From NCBI GenBank assembly GCA_003550305.1, contig QKYT01000278.1, positions 66,780-130,779 of the forward strand: a DNA stretch of 64,000 bases, written 5' to 3'. The notes below the pieces were generated by a model, which saw only the letters and a list, made by a program, of their open reading frames with translations, made no database searches and had not been told where the DNA came from. The position numbers and the translations under genes are program-made. Positions 1-12,734 of this stretch are shown here, piece by piece; the first letter of the stretch is position 1, and each line of letters starts with the position of its first letter. The DNA comes from Glomus cerebriforme. Lineage: Eukaryota > Glomeromycota > Glomeromycetes > Glomerales > Glomeraceae.

Positions 1-2148
1 GTGATACTTTTAATTATTTTTAAAGTTTTAAATTAATTAATTGAATTTGACAATGTTCTTTTTTTCTTTTTTTTTCAATGTTGCAAATAATATTTCTTTA
101 ATTATTATTTCCCTTTCTCCTTCTCTCCTATCCCCTTTTTAACAAACAAACGAAATTTTTTTTTTTTTTTTTTTATTCACCTGTAATCCGTTACTCATCC
201 TGTTTGACAAATAAAAAAAAAGATAAATAAAAAAGTTCTAGTTTCTTTTTAAAAAAATTATGATCAAATGACTATATAAAAATCCCCGCGGTCATCATTT
301 TTTTTTTTTTTTTGCATTTCCCCTCCCCCTTTAAACGAACTACCGATCTAAGAATTTTTTTTTTAAAAAAAAAAAATATTCTCAGTTTTGTTTGTTTAAT
401 ATTTATTATATATATATATATATAATGTTTTTTTTTTTATTTATGAATTAACTTGAATAAAATAAGTATATTCCGAAAAAACCTGTTTGCTCTTTTTTAT
501 AAATGATATTATGACGATTTATGTAAATTGTTTTTTTATTATTATTATTATTACTTTATTTCTCTTTTTATGACGATTATTAATAACATACGATTTTTTT
601 TTTTTTAAAGTTGTGAACGGATCACTTTTTATTACTTTTATTACTCACTATTTTTTTATTTTTTTTTTTTAACCCTGCACAAATCGATTCCGAACTTTAA
701 AAAAAAATTCTTATTTAAGTTTCAGAAAAAAAAAAAAATTTTTGAGGATCAACCGTTTTTTTTTCTTTATGTAAACTTAATAAACCTGTAAAAAGAAAGA
801 TGTAAGCTAAAAAAAGATTTTTTTTCTAATAATAAATATATATATAAACTCTAATAACTCTTCTTTATTCTTTTTCGAAGTTTCAACTTTGAAACTTTTT
901 TTTTTTTTTTTTGATCTAAATAAAATTATTTTTCCAAAAAATAATAATAATAATAATAATAATAAAAATTAATTAAAAAATTCGAATGATTTGATTCCCA
1001 ATTTAAAGTTTATTTTATTTTATTATTTTTTTTAATCTACAAATTTGTAATAAATAGATTATATAAAACGTAAATCGAATATCGTCTAAAAAAAGTCTAG
1101 AACTTTTAATACTAAATCTGTATATATTATTTAAAAAATCCCTTTATATCAATCATTACTTACTTTATTCCATTTTTTTTTTTTTTTCCTGATAAAAAAA
1201 AACTTTAAAGGTAGTACCACAGTTTTTCTCTTTCGCTTTTAAAATATCGCATTTTAAAATCGTTTGATCGTCATTTAATCTTACTTTAACTATTGAAATT
1301 TTTTTTTTTTTTAATAAAGATTAAAAAGATTTTTTTTTTTTTGCCTAGATCAATTTTGGTTCCGTACAGTTTTATTTAAATTTACAAATTTACTTATCAT
1401 ACACCAAAGAAAAATGTAGATGCATCATGTACGCAATATTCTACTAAGCTTTTCTTCCTACCTATTCTGAATGTCAACTTAATTTGTATTCATTCATTCA
1501 TAAGTGACATTGACGCGTGGTCGTACCGGTTATACAATGTAACAAAAAGTTATTCCTTTCCTTTTATAGTGTTGACAATAGAATTATTCTATAAATTGAT
1601 CCATCTGATCCAAAAAAAAAAGTCACTGTTTAACCACCCATTTAACCGCCAATTCACATTCAAAATGGCCGGAATTAAAACTTGTTATCCTTGTAATTTT
1701 CTGTTTTGGCAGGTGACATATATTAAGTGCCATGACACAAAACAAACCTTGATAATCACGAGCCAACTTCCTGTATCACTATATTAATGACACGTTTTTT
1801 AATATTCTGTCAACTTTAAAAAAAAAACCTTTTCCAGTTTATCCGATCTTAATTTATATTACCATAAATAATTTCAATTCCTTTATGCTTATTGTGCGTT
1901 TTTCAATTAATTATAAAAAAATTGATAATTACTTTATTATATTAAACAAAATTTGTGCATATTAAGAAATTAATTCATGAAACTGCGCCATCGATCAAAG
2001 ATTTGGCCAACATTATGTAATATCATCGCCTGATTTAACTATGTATAGACTGATATATGTATAGTCGTATATATTTGTATTATTATTATTATTATTATTA
2101 ATTATTTCTAGTGGTTAAAAAATAATAATTTTTTTTTATTTCTTGACT
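1..2148. other. Gene-free AT-rich intergenic region
   Basis: No supportable gene is seen. The first 1.4 kb is dominated by runs of T or A of 8 to 16 bases, plus short microsatellites: TA near 408-424, TTA near 537-552, AAT near 941-964 and TTA again near 2079-2100. From 1400 to 2000 the composition is more mixed, but the only open frame (1569-1787) shows no recognisable protein and no intron borders. The right end is the 3' flank of the ELYS-like gene. Confidence 0.6.
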
Positions 2149-4904
2149 TTACATGCAATTACTATTTGATGCTGAAAGAGGAGAGCGGTTTCTCAATAAT
2201 GGTGTGACCTTATCTCTTTTCACTCCCTGTTGTTCATAATATTTTTCTTTTTCTTGTCGTTTACGTTTTTTCACTTCCTCTTGTGATTTAGATTTATGCG
2301 TATTTGAATCCAAGTTAATTCCCATTTGATCACTGAACGATTGAGTACCTAAAAGAAAAAAAAAAAGGTTATTTATTTATTTTTTTTTTAAAAAAATTAT
2401 TATGAATTAATGAGACCTGTAAATAATTTTTTGTAATGGTTTAATTTTTCTTTAACATCGTCTTCAAGTTCTTCTTCATCAGAATCTTCATCATTTTTCT
2501 TCGCTTCAATTGTCACGCCAAGTTGCAATTCATCACTCGTTAATTCTGTCTTCAAATACGTCCTCTTAAACCATTTATAAACTTGAAAATATATGAGTGA
2601 ATCTCTATAATTTTCATTTTGTGCAAGTTCTTTAATATAAAACCATAATAATTTTGGTTCTTTACTACTTTCCCAATATTGTAGGATGAACTTTTCCTCA
2701 TAACTATCCAAGAGTAAACCTAACAATTCTTTTTCATACTCTTGTGTTTCCGTCTTATCCTCTATAACACATATATTTAATAATTTTTTTAAAAGACGTT
2801 CTCTAACGCTTTCATCATCTTCTGACTTGTTTTGTCGCTAAAAAAAAAAAAAAAGATTTTTTAGAAAAGTATATATATAGATATTTATATTAAATTTGTA
2901 ATTGAACCATTAAATGATAATAATAATTTGATCAAACTTACTGAAAACTTTAATGCTTCCCTAGTATTCAAAATACTATTACGTACAAGTGCTTCAATAT
3001 AAAGTTCCATCATTTCGGTTGAGCTTTTTACTATACAACGAAAATGAGAATACTTTAATGCATGATCGGGACATGAAGAAATTAAGAAACATTTCATGAT
3101 TTTCTCATCAATTTTTGGAAATTGTAAAAGTAATTTTTTTACAATCGGATCAGAAAGGCGTAAAACGGCATCATCAAATCTTTCATGATCCAACGCCCAA
3201 CATCCATCAACAAATACTTGTACTTCCTGTGATGAAATCAAATATCGTGCGGCAAATTGTTGTGAATGTTTGGGAATAAATTTCCAATCTCTTAACAAAT
3301 AATATATTATGCCATATTTCCAAATCAAATCCTCTTTATTCTTGTTAAATATTTCGTCAAATAATCTTTTCAAATCATGTTTGTATTGAGGTGGATACAA
3401 TATTTTATAATCAACATTTTCTTTTTCAAATAATTTATCAATCATAAGTTCATTTTCATATTTTTCACGTTGAACTTCAATGTCCTTAATTGATTCGCTA
3501 TTGTATGGTCCAATTTGATTAAATTCCAATTTTTCAAACCATCTCTCAAACGATGGTATATCATCATCATCATCATCACTATCAATTGATAAAGGTGAAA
3601 TTTGAAACCATTCAACTTCATTTGGCAAAATAAGTTTGAGACCTCTATTATATTGATCCGCATAAATATCTAAGAGAGGAATTTCATTAATATTTGATGA
3701 TTTCCTACAAAGTGAATCAATGCGGTGCCAATTTACTGTAATATTTTTCAAGTTTTCAATTTTATAATGTGCCACCTCTATACCGTCATGAGATCGATAA
3801 CTATTTGGTCTATAGTACATATCCAATGCTACATACAAATTATACTCTGATTCGGTTGATGTAACAAACATGGTAATTATTTCTCCTCTTGTAACATCAG
3901 CTCCAGGGTTCCCGACAACTATATTAACATCTTTCCAATTTTTCTTGTTATCATTGAATGATATTCTTGAAATTCGCATTATTGGAACTCTATCAAGGCG
4001 AGCCAATGTAGATCTATTAAAAATGCGGGAATTAAGTTTACCATATCCAATAAATAGTAAACGTTCTTTCAAATCTCTCAGGGTACGTATAACTATATGG
4101 GTAACAGGTGGTACTGGATCTGAAGTACCAGTTAATTTCAACATTGGCATTGAACAAGTTTTATAATCTGATCCATCATTCATAATCTCAAAATATTCTA
4201 TATTTCCCTGTACGCCTCCTGCTAACACATAAAAAACATTCTTGTCACCAAATTCTTCATTTAAATTATTATACGTATTCACGGCCGTAATAGAATCTCT
4301 GGTAGATAATTTTACATTAAGTTCTCTTATGTAATTAAAACCGTGTTGATTATATGGATCATAAGTCAACCAATATATTGATAATCCAATTACAGACGCA
4401 AAGATGAAAACATAGGTTGATACTTCATCCTTAATAAAATGATATTAATCAGGGATGAATTGTCGAATTATCATATTAAAATAAAGAAAAATAAAAATTA
4501 AAACTTACACCTGTTTCAATTTTATCAGATATGACATCATTAATTGAAGGTATCATAGAGTCAAGATCAATCGGTAATGATCGATATTCAAAATTGACAA
4601 TATCACAAACAAAGCAATGATATAAGTTTTTCCTTGTTCGTGAGCAAACTAAGAGACTCGGATTATCCAACAAACAATCTGTTATATAAACAATTTCTTT
4701 TATTTCGTTATCCTCGGTCAATTTGTTTCTTATGTTGTATTCTTTAATACTGAACGTTTTGATATAAGTGTCTGTTTCTGCAGAATAAAGTTTAATTTCT
4801 TTGGAGTCATAAATATAAAGGTATTCAGTAGAGTCTATTCGTTTGTGATATGTCACGAACGCCCCACGTTTTGCACTACGACCTCCAACTTCAGTTCTTT
4901 CCAT
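2149..4904 (-). CDS. ELYS-like nuclear pore assembly protein
   Basis: Four exons are inferred on the minus strand (4904-4509, 4429-2942, 2837-2417, 2348-2149), giving 834 residues in one frame. ELYS proteins tether the Nup107-160 complex to chromatin and nuclear pores. The strongest signal is a helical region in the C-terminal half containing ALDHERFDDAVLRLSDP, typical of the ELYS-like domain. The N-terminal half contains repeated beta-strand-like hydrophobic stretches that may form a propeller; this is inference. An acidic run of seven Asp lies mid-protein, and the C-terminal tail is Lys/Arg-rich (KKRKRQEKEK). The start is the first Met of the open frame (MERTEVGG). The donor of the third intron (GTCTCA) is weak, so that border is less certain. 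Family assignment rests on motif recognition without a database search. Confidence 0.72.
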
Positions 4905-5517
4905 GTTCTTGTTTTATGTTTTTACCAGCTCTTTAGTAAACAAAAAAAATAATAGTTATTATTTGTATTTTTGGATAAAGAAAATATAATAAATAAATTA
5001 TACTACTTCATACCTGTTTAAATATTTAACTTTAAAACGAAATAATAATTAGTAAAAAGAATTTGACAAATTTTGCCAGCTTTTTTTAACCATCAGCTAT
5101 AAAGCAATCACGCGACTCATTCAAAAATATCACATGATCATTAGTCTTATTTTACTTCATTTATATTGAGCAACACAAATACACAATTTTCTTTACTAGT
5201 CATCAAAATTGTCTAACGGAAAATATTTATTTTATTATTTTAATCGTAGATTAAATATCCTATAATGATTTAATAAGTTAAAATCGTTTTATTAGGGCCT
5301 TTTTAATTTGTTAATTTACGCGTGAATTTACAAAATTAACTTGGAGAAATATGGCATATTGAGAGTAAAACTATCACTAAAATAATCAATAAAGTAAATA
5401 AAAAAAGTTCTATAAATAAAGTCTATATATTATAATAATTATAATAAATTAAAGTACCAGCTCGAATCACGAGTCTATACCATTTTTTTTTTTTAATAAA
5501 AAAAATTGTTCAAATTA
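4905..5517. other. Intergenic: ELYS-like promoter and YPP1 3' flank
   Basis: About 610 bp between two minus-strand genes. It holds the upstream region of the ELYS-like gene (right after 4904) and the 3' flank of the YPP1/TTC7 gene, with several AATAAA-like hexamers on both strands. No open frame with intron borders and no structured RNA is seen. Confidence 0.5.
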
Positions 5518-7146
5518 TTATAAACATCCAGGTAAAACATTAAATGGTTTAACAGGTTTAGTTTCTTCTAAATCCAAAGCATACCACAAACAATCCTTTG
5601 TTCTTTTAATTCTATCAGTTACTTTGCATATTTTACCAAGGTAGAACCTAAGAAAAAGAATTCTAATAATTAATATGTATATAAAATTTATACCCATTTT
5701 TTTAAAAAAAAAAAATCACATACCAAGCTTCTGCACAATTCCATCCATTACTTTTTGTAACACTGTCTAAAAGTCCCTCTGCCATCTCTAGATCATCTGT
5801 TTTCATATAAGTTCTGGCCAAATGTACCATACTAGGTACATGCTTGTTATCAATTGAAAGAGCTTTATAAAAAGATGTTATGGCATCTGTATAATTTCCT
5901 TGTTCAAATAACAACAATCCAAACTTACATACAAGAAAAAAAAAATATATATATATATTTATTTATTTAATCTTTTCAAAATTTAGTTTAATAAGCATAA
6001 CTTAATACTTACCTGACACCAGACATCAGGATTTAAAACATCAACTTCCTCAGCACTTTCGATGGCCTTTTGTGCTTCCTCCAAATTTCCAAGCCTTCGA
6101 AAAGTTGAAGCAGAAGCAAGCCATAAATCTATTAACGCTTTAGAAGCTCGCTGACGACGTAATTTTGCTTTTAATGTTGCTTGTGGTGAATTTATAGTAG
6201 CCGATTTTACTGTAGATAATTGTACACCTGAAATTGTTTGTGCAGGACTACGTTTTGGTCCGGAAGATGCTGAATTTCTTGATGATGCTATTGATGGTGT
6301 ATAATTTGCTTTAGGTACACCTATTTATAAGAAACGCTTAAAAAAATTAGCACATTATTCTTTTATGATGAAATATGAACTTTCTTTTTTTTTCGAAGAT
6401 TTTATCAATTATCCAGCGCGGTGGAGAAAAAATAATTATGTAATAATTACCAAGTGTATCCTTATTACCAGCACTGGAAATCGAGCCTTCAGTAAAACTC
6501 TTAGCACTATTGTTACTAACAGGTGGTTTAGCCGTAGCAGGTATAAGTGTTTCCTCATACGTCATATTTTGTTTCCGTAAACTTGCAGCATCATAAACTG
6601 ATCCATTTGGTGATGTTATAATATTAAAATCAGGGTACAATTTTCCATATAGCATAAATAATTTATCAAAATTCAGTATGGCAGCTTCAGGTCCGTTTGC
6701 CAACTCTTGTAATGCATTCTGTGTCAATTTCAATGAAAAAAATCCGTCTCCGTCATCATTCCCTAGAGCAGATGATGTACTATAATCAACTGTTGAATCA
6801 GCTGGTTCCAAATCCGATTCTTTTAATCCTAATTCACATGCTTTAAGTGCTCCTTGAAAGTCCTTCTGAGAAGAAAACAATAGCACTAATAAATGCCAAC
6901 ATGGTATGCTTGAACTGTTAAGAGTTAAAGCTTGTTTTACACTTGTTATTGCTTGACTAATGTCCCTTATTGTGGCATATTCAAGTGATAATTGATAATG
7001 AGATTCAAATGCTTCTGAATCCAAGGATATCGACTTGTTCAATGCTTCAATTGATTTATTATGAAGTTCCGGTCGTTTCTTCGGATCAGTTTCTAATTGT
7101 CATAATTGAAAAGGAATTCACTTTAATATTTATAAAGATTTGGTTT

Positions 7147-7177
<31 letters not shown>

Positions 7178-9432
7178 TTGAAATCAAATGTTAATTACCT
7201 TCAGCAGCCAATAAACTATATCCAATTCCAACATTTCGCAAAGCATGTGCTAATAATTCATCATCCTCCAAATTGCTATCATCTTCATACCAATGTACAG
7301 CTTTTTGTGCAATTTCTAATGTTTCTTGAGACTTAAAATAATAAGATAATTTTAGTAAAATTAAACACAGATCATATTCGATTTAGTGTCATATATTACC
7401 TTATCCATATATTTTGCCATCAGCTCCGAACCAATGATCAACATTTGTACAACTTGTTCAGAAGTTTCAACCATCATTTTATGTTTATCTGGTGATGAAA
7501 TCTTTTCATTTTCCTCCAATAAACCATGCATCTGCTTTTCAATATCTTCAATTTTTGTCTCTTTTGCTTTTTCAACAAGTGCAATATATGCATTCAAAGC
7601 CAATTCAGCTTCTTCATAATCTCCGTATGTAATCAATGTATTTATGAGATGTCGCAATATCCTTGGAGATTGAAACGTTTTATGTGTTGCACGGCGAAGC
7701 ATCTTTATTAAGGAAAAAAAAATAATATATGAAATTTCATATCGCCACGTTATTTAATAATTAAATGACACACTAACCTCAATTAATTCACGCATCTCTG
7801 CAGCAGTTCCACCACCCAGCACAACCCAGTCGGACATAACTTGATCAACCATTTCTAAAACCCTCCAATTAATTTCCCCAGATTTTGGAAAAGTAGTAAT
7901 TTGAATTAATGCATCTTCATACAATTTATGTAATCCAGTCAATTCAATACGAAATGTATGTGGAGTATAAATTGTAGACTGCTCACTATAAATTCAACAA
8001 AATGAGAAATTTAACACAGTGATGATGATGATAGATACATTAATAAAAAAAAATATATATATATTTACTTTGATGTAGCACTTGGTGGATCATAAATTCC
8101 TTCTTGATATATTTCTACTAATAATTTAATAAAATATTTATATATAACTGCACGTTTATTGATTCTGAATTTATCCCCCCAGAGTGCAGCATATGATTGA
8201 TATGTACGAAAAGCTTGAAGAGCTTCTTTCTTATCACTGATTAAAAAATTATAAAATGTATTATTCATAAATATAATATTTTACAATTGTTTGATTTTTT
8301 TATTAAATTGTAATGTAATATTTAAGTTACCCCAATTGTACTTTCAACAAAGGTACACGATATAAAGCTTCTTCTGTCCAATTAGACAATTGATCTTGTT
8401 TTTCATTAGAATTTTGTGACAATAATATTACAGCCTGGTCATAGCATGCAATGGCATCATCGAAATCACTTAGAGCTTCATGGGCCATTCCTAATGAAGA
8501 TCGGGTAAAGTTAATTTTTTTTAAAAAAATAAAAATAGTTGATTTGCAAAAACCTACCTTTAAGAACTAATCCTTGAAAAACAAGTATAAAGCTGTATCC
8601 TGTGGGTAATTCTGACGGAACAAAATCTATACTTAAAGCTTCCACACATTTGCTATAGTTGCCGACGACAAAATAGGCTCTTGCGAGTATAATTGATGCA
8701 TACTAAAAATGAAATGCATTATAAAGATAAAAAACATCACATTATTTGGTTGAAAATAATTATATATATAAATGATCATCATATGAAATAGAAATCATAA
8801 CTATGTAATAAGTGAAATTAATAACCACAATTAAAATGTAATTATAATAAGAATAAATTCCATTAAAATAAAGATACCTGAATCAATCTAATCTCAATGT
8901 CACAAGACAAAAAATTTCCATTCTATTCATTTATTTCTCACCTTTTTCTCATGGCCCTGAGCTTCAGCCAAGGCAACTTCAATTTTTTCAAATACATCCT
9001 TGATTAACTCTTCATTAACGGTAGGATGTAAAGTAATATGTTCTGGCGAATCATCATCATAATTACTCTCTGTTTTTTCTATTGCTCGTACTAAAGCATA
9101 TTCTGCTAATGCTGATTGCTGGAGCACTATTTAATCGAACGAAGCAAATCGATATGAGTTTATAAAAAAAAAAAATGCGGATAGAAAGTTGAATAAAGTT
9201 TAAACTTGCCTACTCCAGCTGGATTATGTTTTCGATATTTTCTTGCTAATTCTGGAACTTCGCTCCAGTTACCTATTTTTCAACAAAATCAAATATTCAA
9301 AGAACAAATTGATTTATAATCGAATTTCAAAAATCGTATGTAAATAGGTAAAAAAAAATAACAATGGTAACCTTTGCATCGGGCAACATCGAGTTCTTTT
9401 TCTCTTATACTTGCTTTTGCAAGATTAGTCAT
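5518..9432 (-). CDS. YPP1: YPP1/TTC7-like TPR scaffold of PI4-kinase complex
   Basis: A multi-exon TPR protein (about ten exons, roughly 850-900 residues). YPP1/TTC7 recruits the Stt4/PI4KIII-alpha kinase with EFR3 to the plasma membrane. The N-terminus reads MTNLAKASIREKELDVARCK then GNWSEVPELARKYRKHNPAG, the expected TTC7/YPP1 opening. Central helical repeats follow (EEALYRVPLLKVQLGDKKEA, FRTYQSYAALWGDKFR). A Ser/Thr/Pro-rich linker (around 6180-6320) precedes the C-terminal TPRs (DVWCQFGLLLFEQGNYTDAI, AEAWYYLGKICKVTDRIK). The protein ends NVLPGCL. Exon joins hold the frame throughout; the second intron appears to use a GC donor (see findings). Only 282 bp separate this start from the SNAPC3 start on the other strand, so they probably share a promoter region. 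Confidence 0.85.
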
Positions 9433-9714
9433 AGTTTTATTAGTTAGATAACCAGCCCGAGGATCTAATCACGTTTCGAAAAGAATCCACTACCAATAAG
9501 TTTATTAATTAAAATTAAATAAAATGATAATATTATTGAATAATTTTTGTGATCTATAAATTTCAAATCTATCAGCAAAAAACAACGTTCGTTTTACTGT
9601 ACAACAATCCCGTAATTTCCACGCGATTGCAGTGTAACATACGACCAGATAACCGGATAAAAAATTCCATCTTATAAAAAAATTTCTTAAAAGGAAACAA
9701 TTAAATTATATATC

Positions 9715-12103
9715 ATGAAGAATATTAACAATAATGTTTCAGTAGAAATTCCAAACGTTACAAATGCTTCAGTTGAAAAACAGAGTTTTGATACACGAGC
9801 TCTTCAAAATGATTTAATTTCAATTAATGATATTAATATTATCACTAAGCCGGATAACGTTGAGGAGGCTGCAACTCTTTTAGAGGCATACTTTGAAACA
9901 ATCAATAATCAAAGTACAACAATTCAAAAAAACACTTCACAAATTTCTATATCAACTGGCGTAAATACACATATCGAAGAACCTGCTCTAAATGGTCGTA
10001 ACTCTGAAAATGAATTAGCAGCCGGGGATGAACCAACAGATTCTAATTCAATACCAGAATGGTCTCTTAATGTGGGAGAACCAACGGAATTGATTGTTGT
10101 GAAACAATTCGCTGATTCATTTGCAACCGCATTTGAACATGAAATTTCAGAAATACAAAACATTCCCTTGAGTTCAAAAAAACTCTCTAAATCTCAATAT
10201 CGTGAAATCGCTGAAAAGTGCAGGCGAGTATATAATTTTGTGAAAATATATCTCTGTTAATACTGAATTATTAATATATTTTATTGTTATAATATAGTGT
10301 TCAGGAATGTCTAAAGTTGTCTAGTCAGTTCTTTGCAGACCCTACTTTATTTAGTCTTCTTCGGCAATATTATTCAATCGATGGAAGCAAGGCACAGAAT
10401 GGGTTGAATTCCGGTTCTATTACTTTACCTCCATTATCTTCATCAAGTACCGGAGAAACTGAAGGAAACACATCTCAGAACAAAAATAAAGGTCGATCGT
10501 CAACGAGAAAAAGAAAAGCGTTTTTTGATGAGTGCAATGTACAAGGAAAAGATGGACAAGAATCGTCTCGGAATAATAAACGGATCAAACGTCAAAATGG
10601 GAAGGATGGTACACATGATAGTTCCAACGGTGTTGCATCTTCGTCACGGTCTGGAAATTCAAATACGATTGTCCCCGCAGTCTCAATTTCTGCCATCACT
10701 GCTGCTGCATCTGGTTCGAAAGGTACAAAGTCTCGTAAAGATATAGATTCGAGTGAAAGACCCGAGCCATCAGTCATGGAAAAGAGATTTTGGGAAATGG
10801 CAGCTTTATTGGATAGTTCGCCTTTGGCTAGTTTAAAGTAAGCGTAAATTATATGATATAAAATTTCAATTTATATTCCATTTATTTATTATTCTTTTTT
10901 ATAAAATGAAGTTCAAAATATCGTGCTTCCGCACCTGCTAAAAAACGCAACGATTTGAATTATGTTTCTTCAATATCAAGCGTAAGATTTTATAAATTTT
11001 ATTTTACATTTTTTTTTTTGTTGTTGATACAAATTAATAAATTTACTTATTTTTATTAGAAGAAATCCGGTACTATTAGAGAAATTGCCAATAATGGTAC
11101 ACCTGAAGTTGTCCTATCCGTAGCATTCTATAATCAGAGCAATCCTCCAAGCCGTACACAGAGCAACTCTCCAAGCCGTACGCAAGAATTTTTAGTTCTT
11201 GGAAGCCAACCACTAGTTGCACTTAGAGATGCTTTTTATTGTGTCAGTGACTTTTATAAACAGGAAGTTTCTGAACTACCTGCGTCAGTAAATGCTTTGA
11301 ATTCACCTGAGGAGAAAAAATCGGGTAGTTATTTTTTCATTGAAGACGTGTTTTATAATGATTGCAGGGATAAAGATGCACTGGACTACAGCAAGTATGT
11401 ATGTTATACTAAGTTTAGTGTTATTTTAACAATCATTCATTTTAATAGATTTCTTTATTAATAGAATAATTGTTGAATGGGTTAATCAAAATGAGCGCTA
11501 TACACATCCAGGACTTGGATTATATCAAAGAAAAAATATGGATGAAGTAACATTTAGTGACCTTTCGATAAGGTTAAATCAACCTTATCTCTTCGTCCAT
11601 AAAGGAGATTGTGAACATGCCATAGTGTTTACAGACCTGAGGTATGTGCTCTTATATGGTTATTTTGAGAGTTTATACTTATAAATAAGCTTAATATATT
11701 CTGATGTTGGTAGATTGTGGCATAAGGCTGATGGGCTGGATGCAAATGCCTTTCCTAAAGCGACATTTAAATGTAGGATTATCCGTCACAAATGTCGGAT
11801 GTGTATTACACGGCCTGCTGCGTTAGTACCATTATGTCTTTTTGTCGTTTTTGTAAAATTTTGATAATTTACTTAATATTTTCATAATCTGTAGACTTGT
11901 GACAATTAATGATTTTATGGCTGGGGAGACTCCGGCTTATTTTTGTGACAAATGTTATAACGAATATCATTATGATAGCAATTCAAACTTACTGTATGAT
12001 AATTATAAGGTAACCCATTTTTTTTTTGTTTAATAATATTTTTTTATCGTTATTCTAACTTCAATTCGTTTAAAAACAGGTGTTTCGTTACGCTCATGAT
12101 TGA
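9715..12103 (+). CDS. SNAPC3: snRNA-activating protein complex subunit 3 (SNAP50)
   Basis: Roughly 600 residues over about eight exons. SNAPC3 is the DNA-binding subunit that recognises the proximal sequence element of snRNA promoters for Pol II and Pol III. The N-terminal half is low-complexity, Ser/Asn-rich with basic patches (STRKRKAFFDE). The C-terminal half is diagnostic: FYNDCRDKDALDYSK, EWVNQN, FSDLSIRLNQPYLFVHKGDC, EHAIVFTDLRLWH. It ends with the zinc module HKCRMCITRPAALVTINDF and YFCDKCYNEYHYD, where two CxxC pairs and the terminal HY are kept. The final exon reads VFRYAHD then stop. The first intron could use GTATAT with acceptor TTCAG, or a GC donor one base pair group earlier; the former is preferred. 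A short imperfect duplication (SNPPSRTQ / SNSPSRTQ) sits just before the conserved part. Confidence 0.88.
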
Positions 12104-12734
12104 GATGAATGCAAAATGCAAAACAATTTTTTTTTTAAAGAAAAAGAGTATGATATTCAGTAATATTACAATCAATAACAATTAAAAACCCCCAATACTC
12201 CTGTGTTTATTATTTGTAGCCTGTAGGTATATACTATTTTATCAATTATATTCTAAAAAAAATATTTCTAACATCTTTATGATTTTATCCACTTTTTTTC
12301 TTTTTTTGTAAGCAATCTTTTTTTAAGAATATTAACATTATAATTAGAACAGGCTAAAATGATAGAATGTTTAACAAGTTTATTCATTTCGGATAAAGAC
12401 TTATAAGTTTTACATGGGCTTGTATATAAGATAAGTTTATATTACCTTCTTTTTGATTAACTTATATTATTAATTTTAACAATTTAAATTTCATACATAC
12501 ACAAAAAATAAATGATTTCATTTAAATATGAACTATAAATTAATCTTCTGGCTTTAACACGGTTCCATAACAAAAATCGCGATCCAGTGACCAAAAAATA
12601 AGAACAAACTAATAAGTTATCGATGTTTGATTATGCACGATTTACCACAGTTAATTGATGGCAAAACTTTAAATCATTTTATAGATACCTAGATATAAAG
12701 TCTCGCTTACAACTTTACTTTGAAAATTCATTAT
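12104..12734. other. Convergent 3' intergenic region
   Basis: About 630 bp between the ends of SNAPC3 (+) and the D-2-hydroxyglutarate dehydrogenase gene (-). AT-rich, with poly-T tracts and AATAAA-like signals suited to the 3' ends of both genes. No coding frame or repeat of note is seen. Confidence 0.5.

Noticed and set aside
1..1400. Possible AT-rich origin or centromere-like region
   Set aside because: Only homopolymers and microsatellites are seen, no repeated array or known motif; nothing beyond composition supports it.
1569..1787. Open frame of 72 codons in the left intergenic region
   Set aside because: Low-complexity start, no family resemblance and no splice context; chance frame in mixed-composition sequence.
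7386..7711. Plus-strand frames opposite YPP1
   Set aside because: Antisense shadows of TPR-coding exons whose minus-strand translation is clearly the real one.
9924..10777. Minus-strand frames opposite SNAPC3
   Set aside because: The plus-strand frame joins by introns into the diagnostic SNAPC3 C-terminus; the minus frames lead nowhere.
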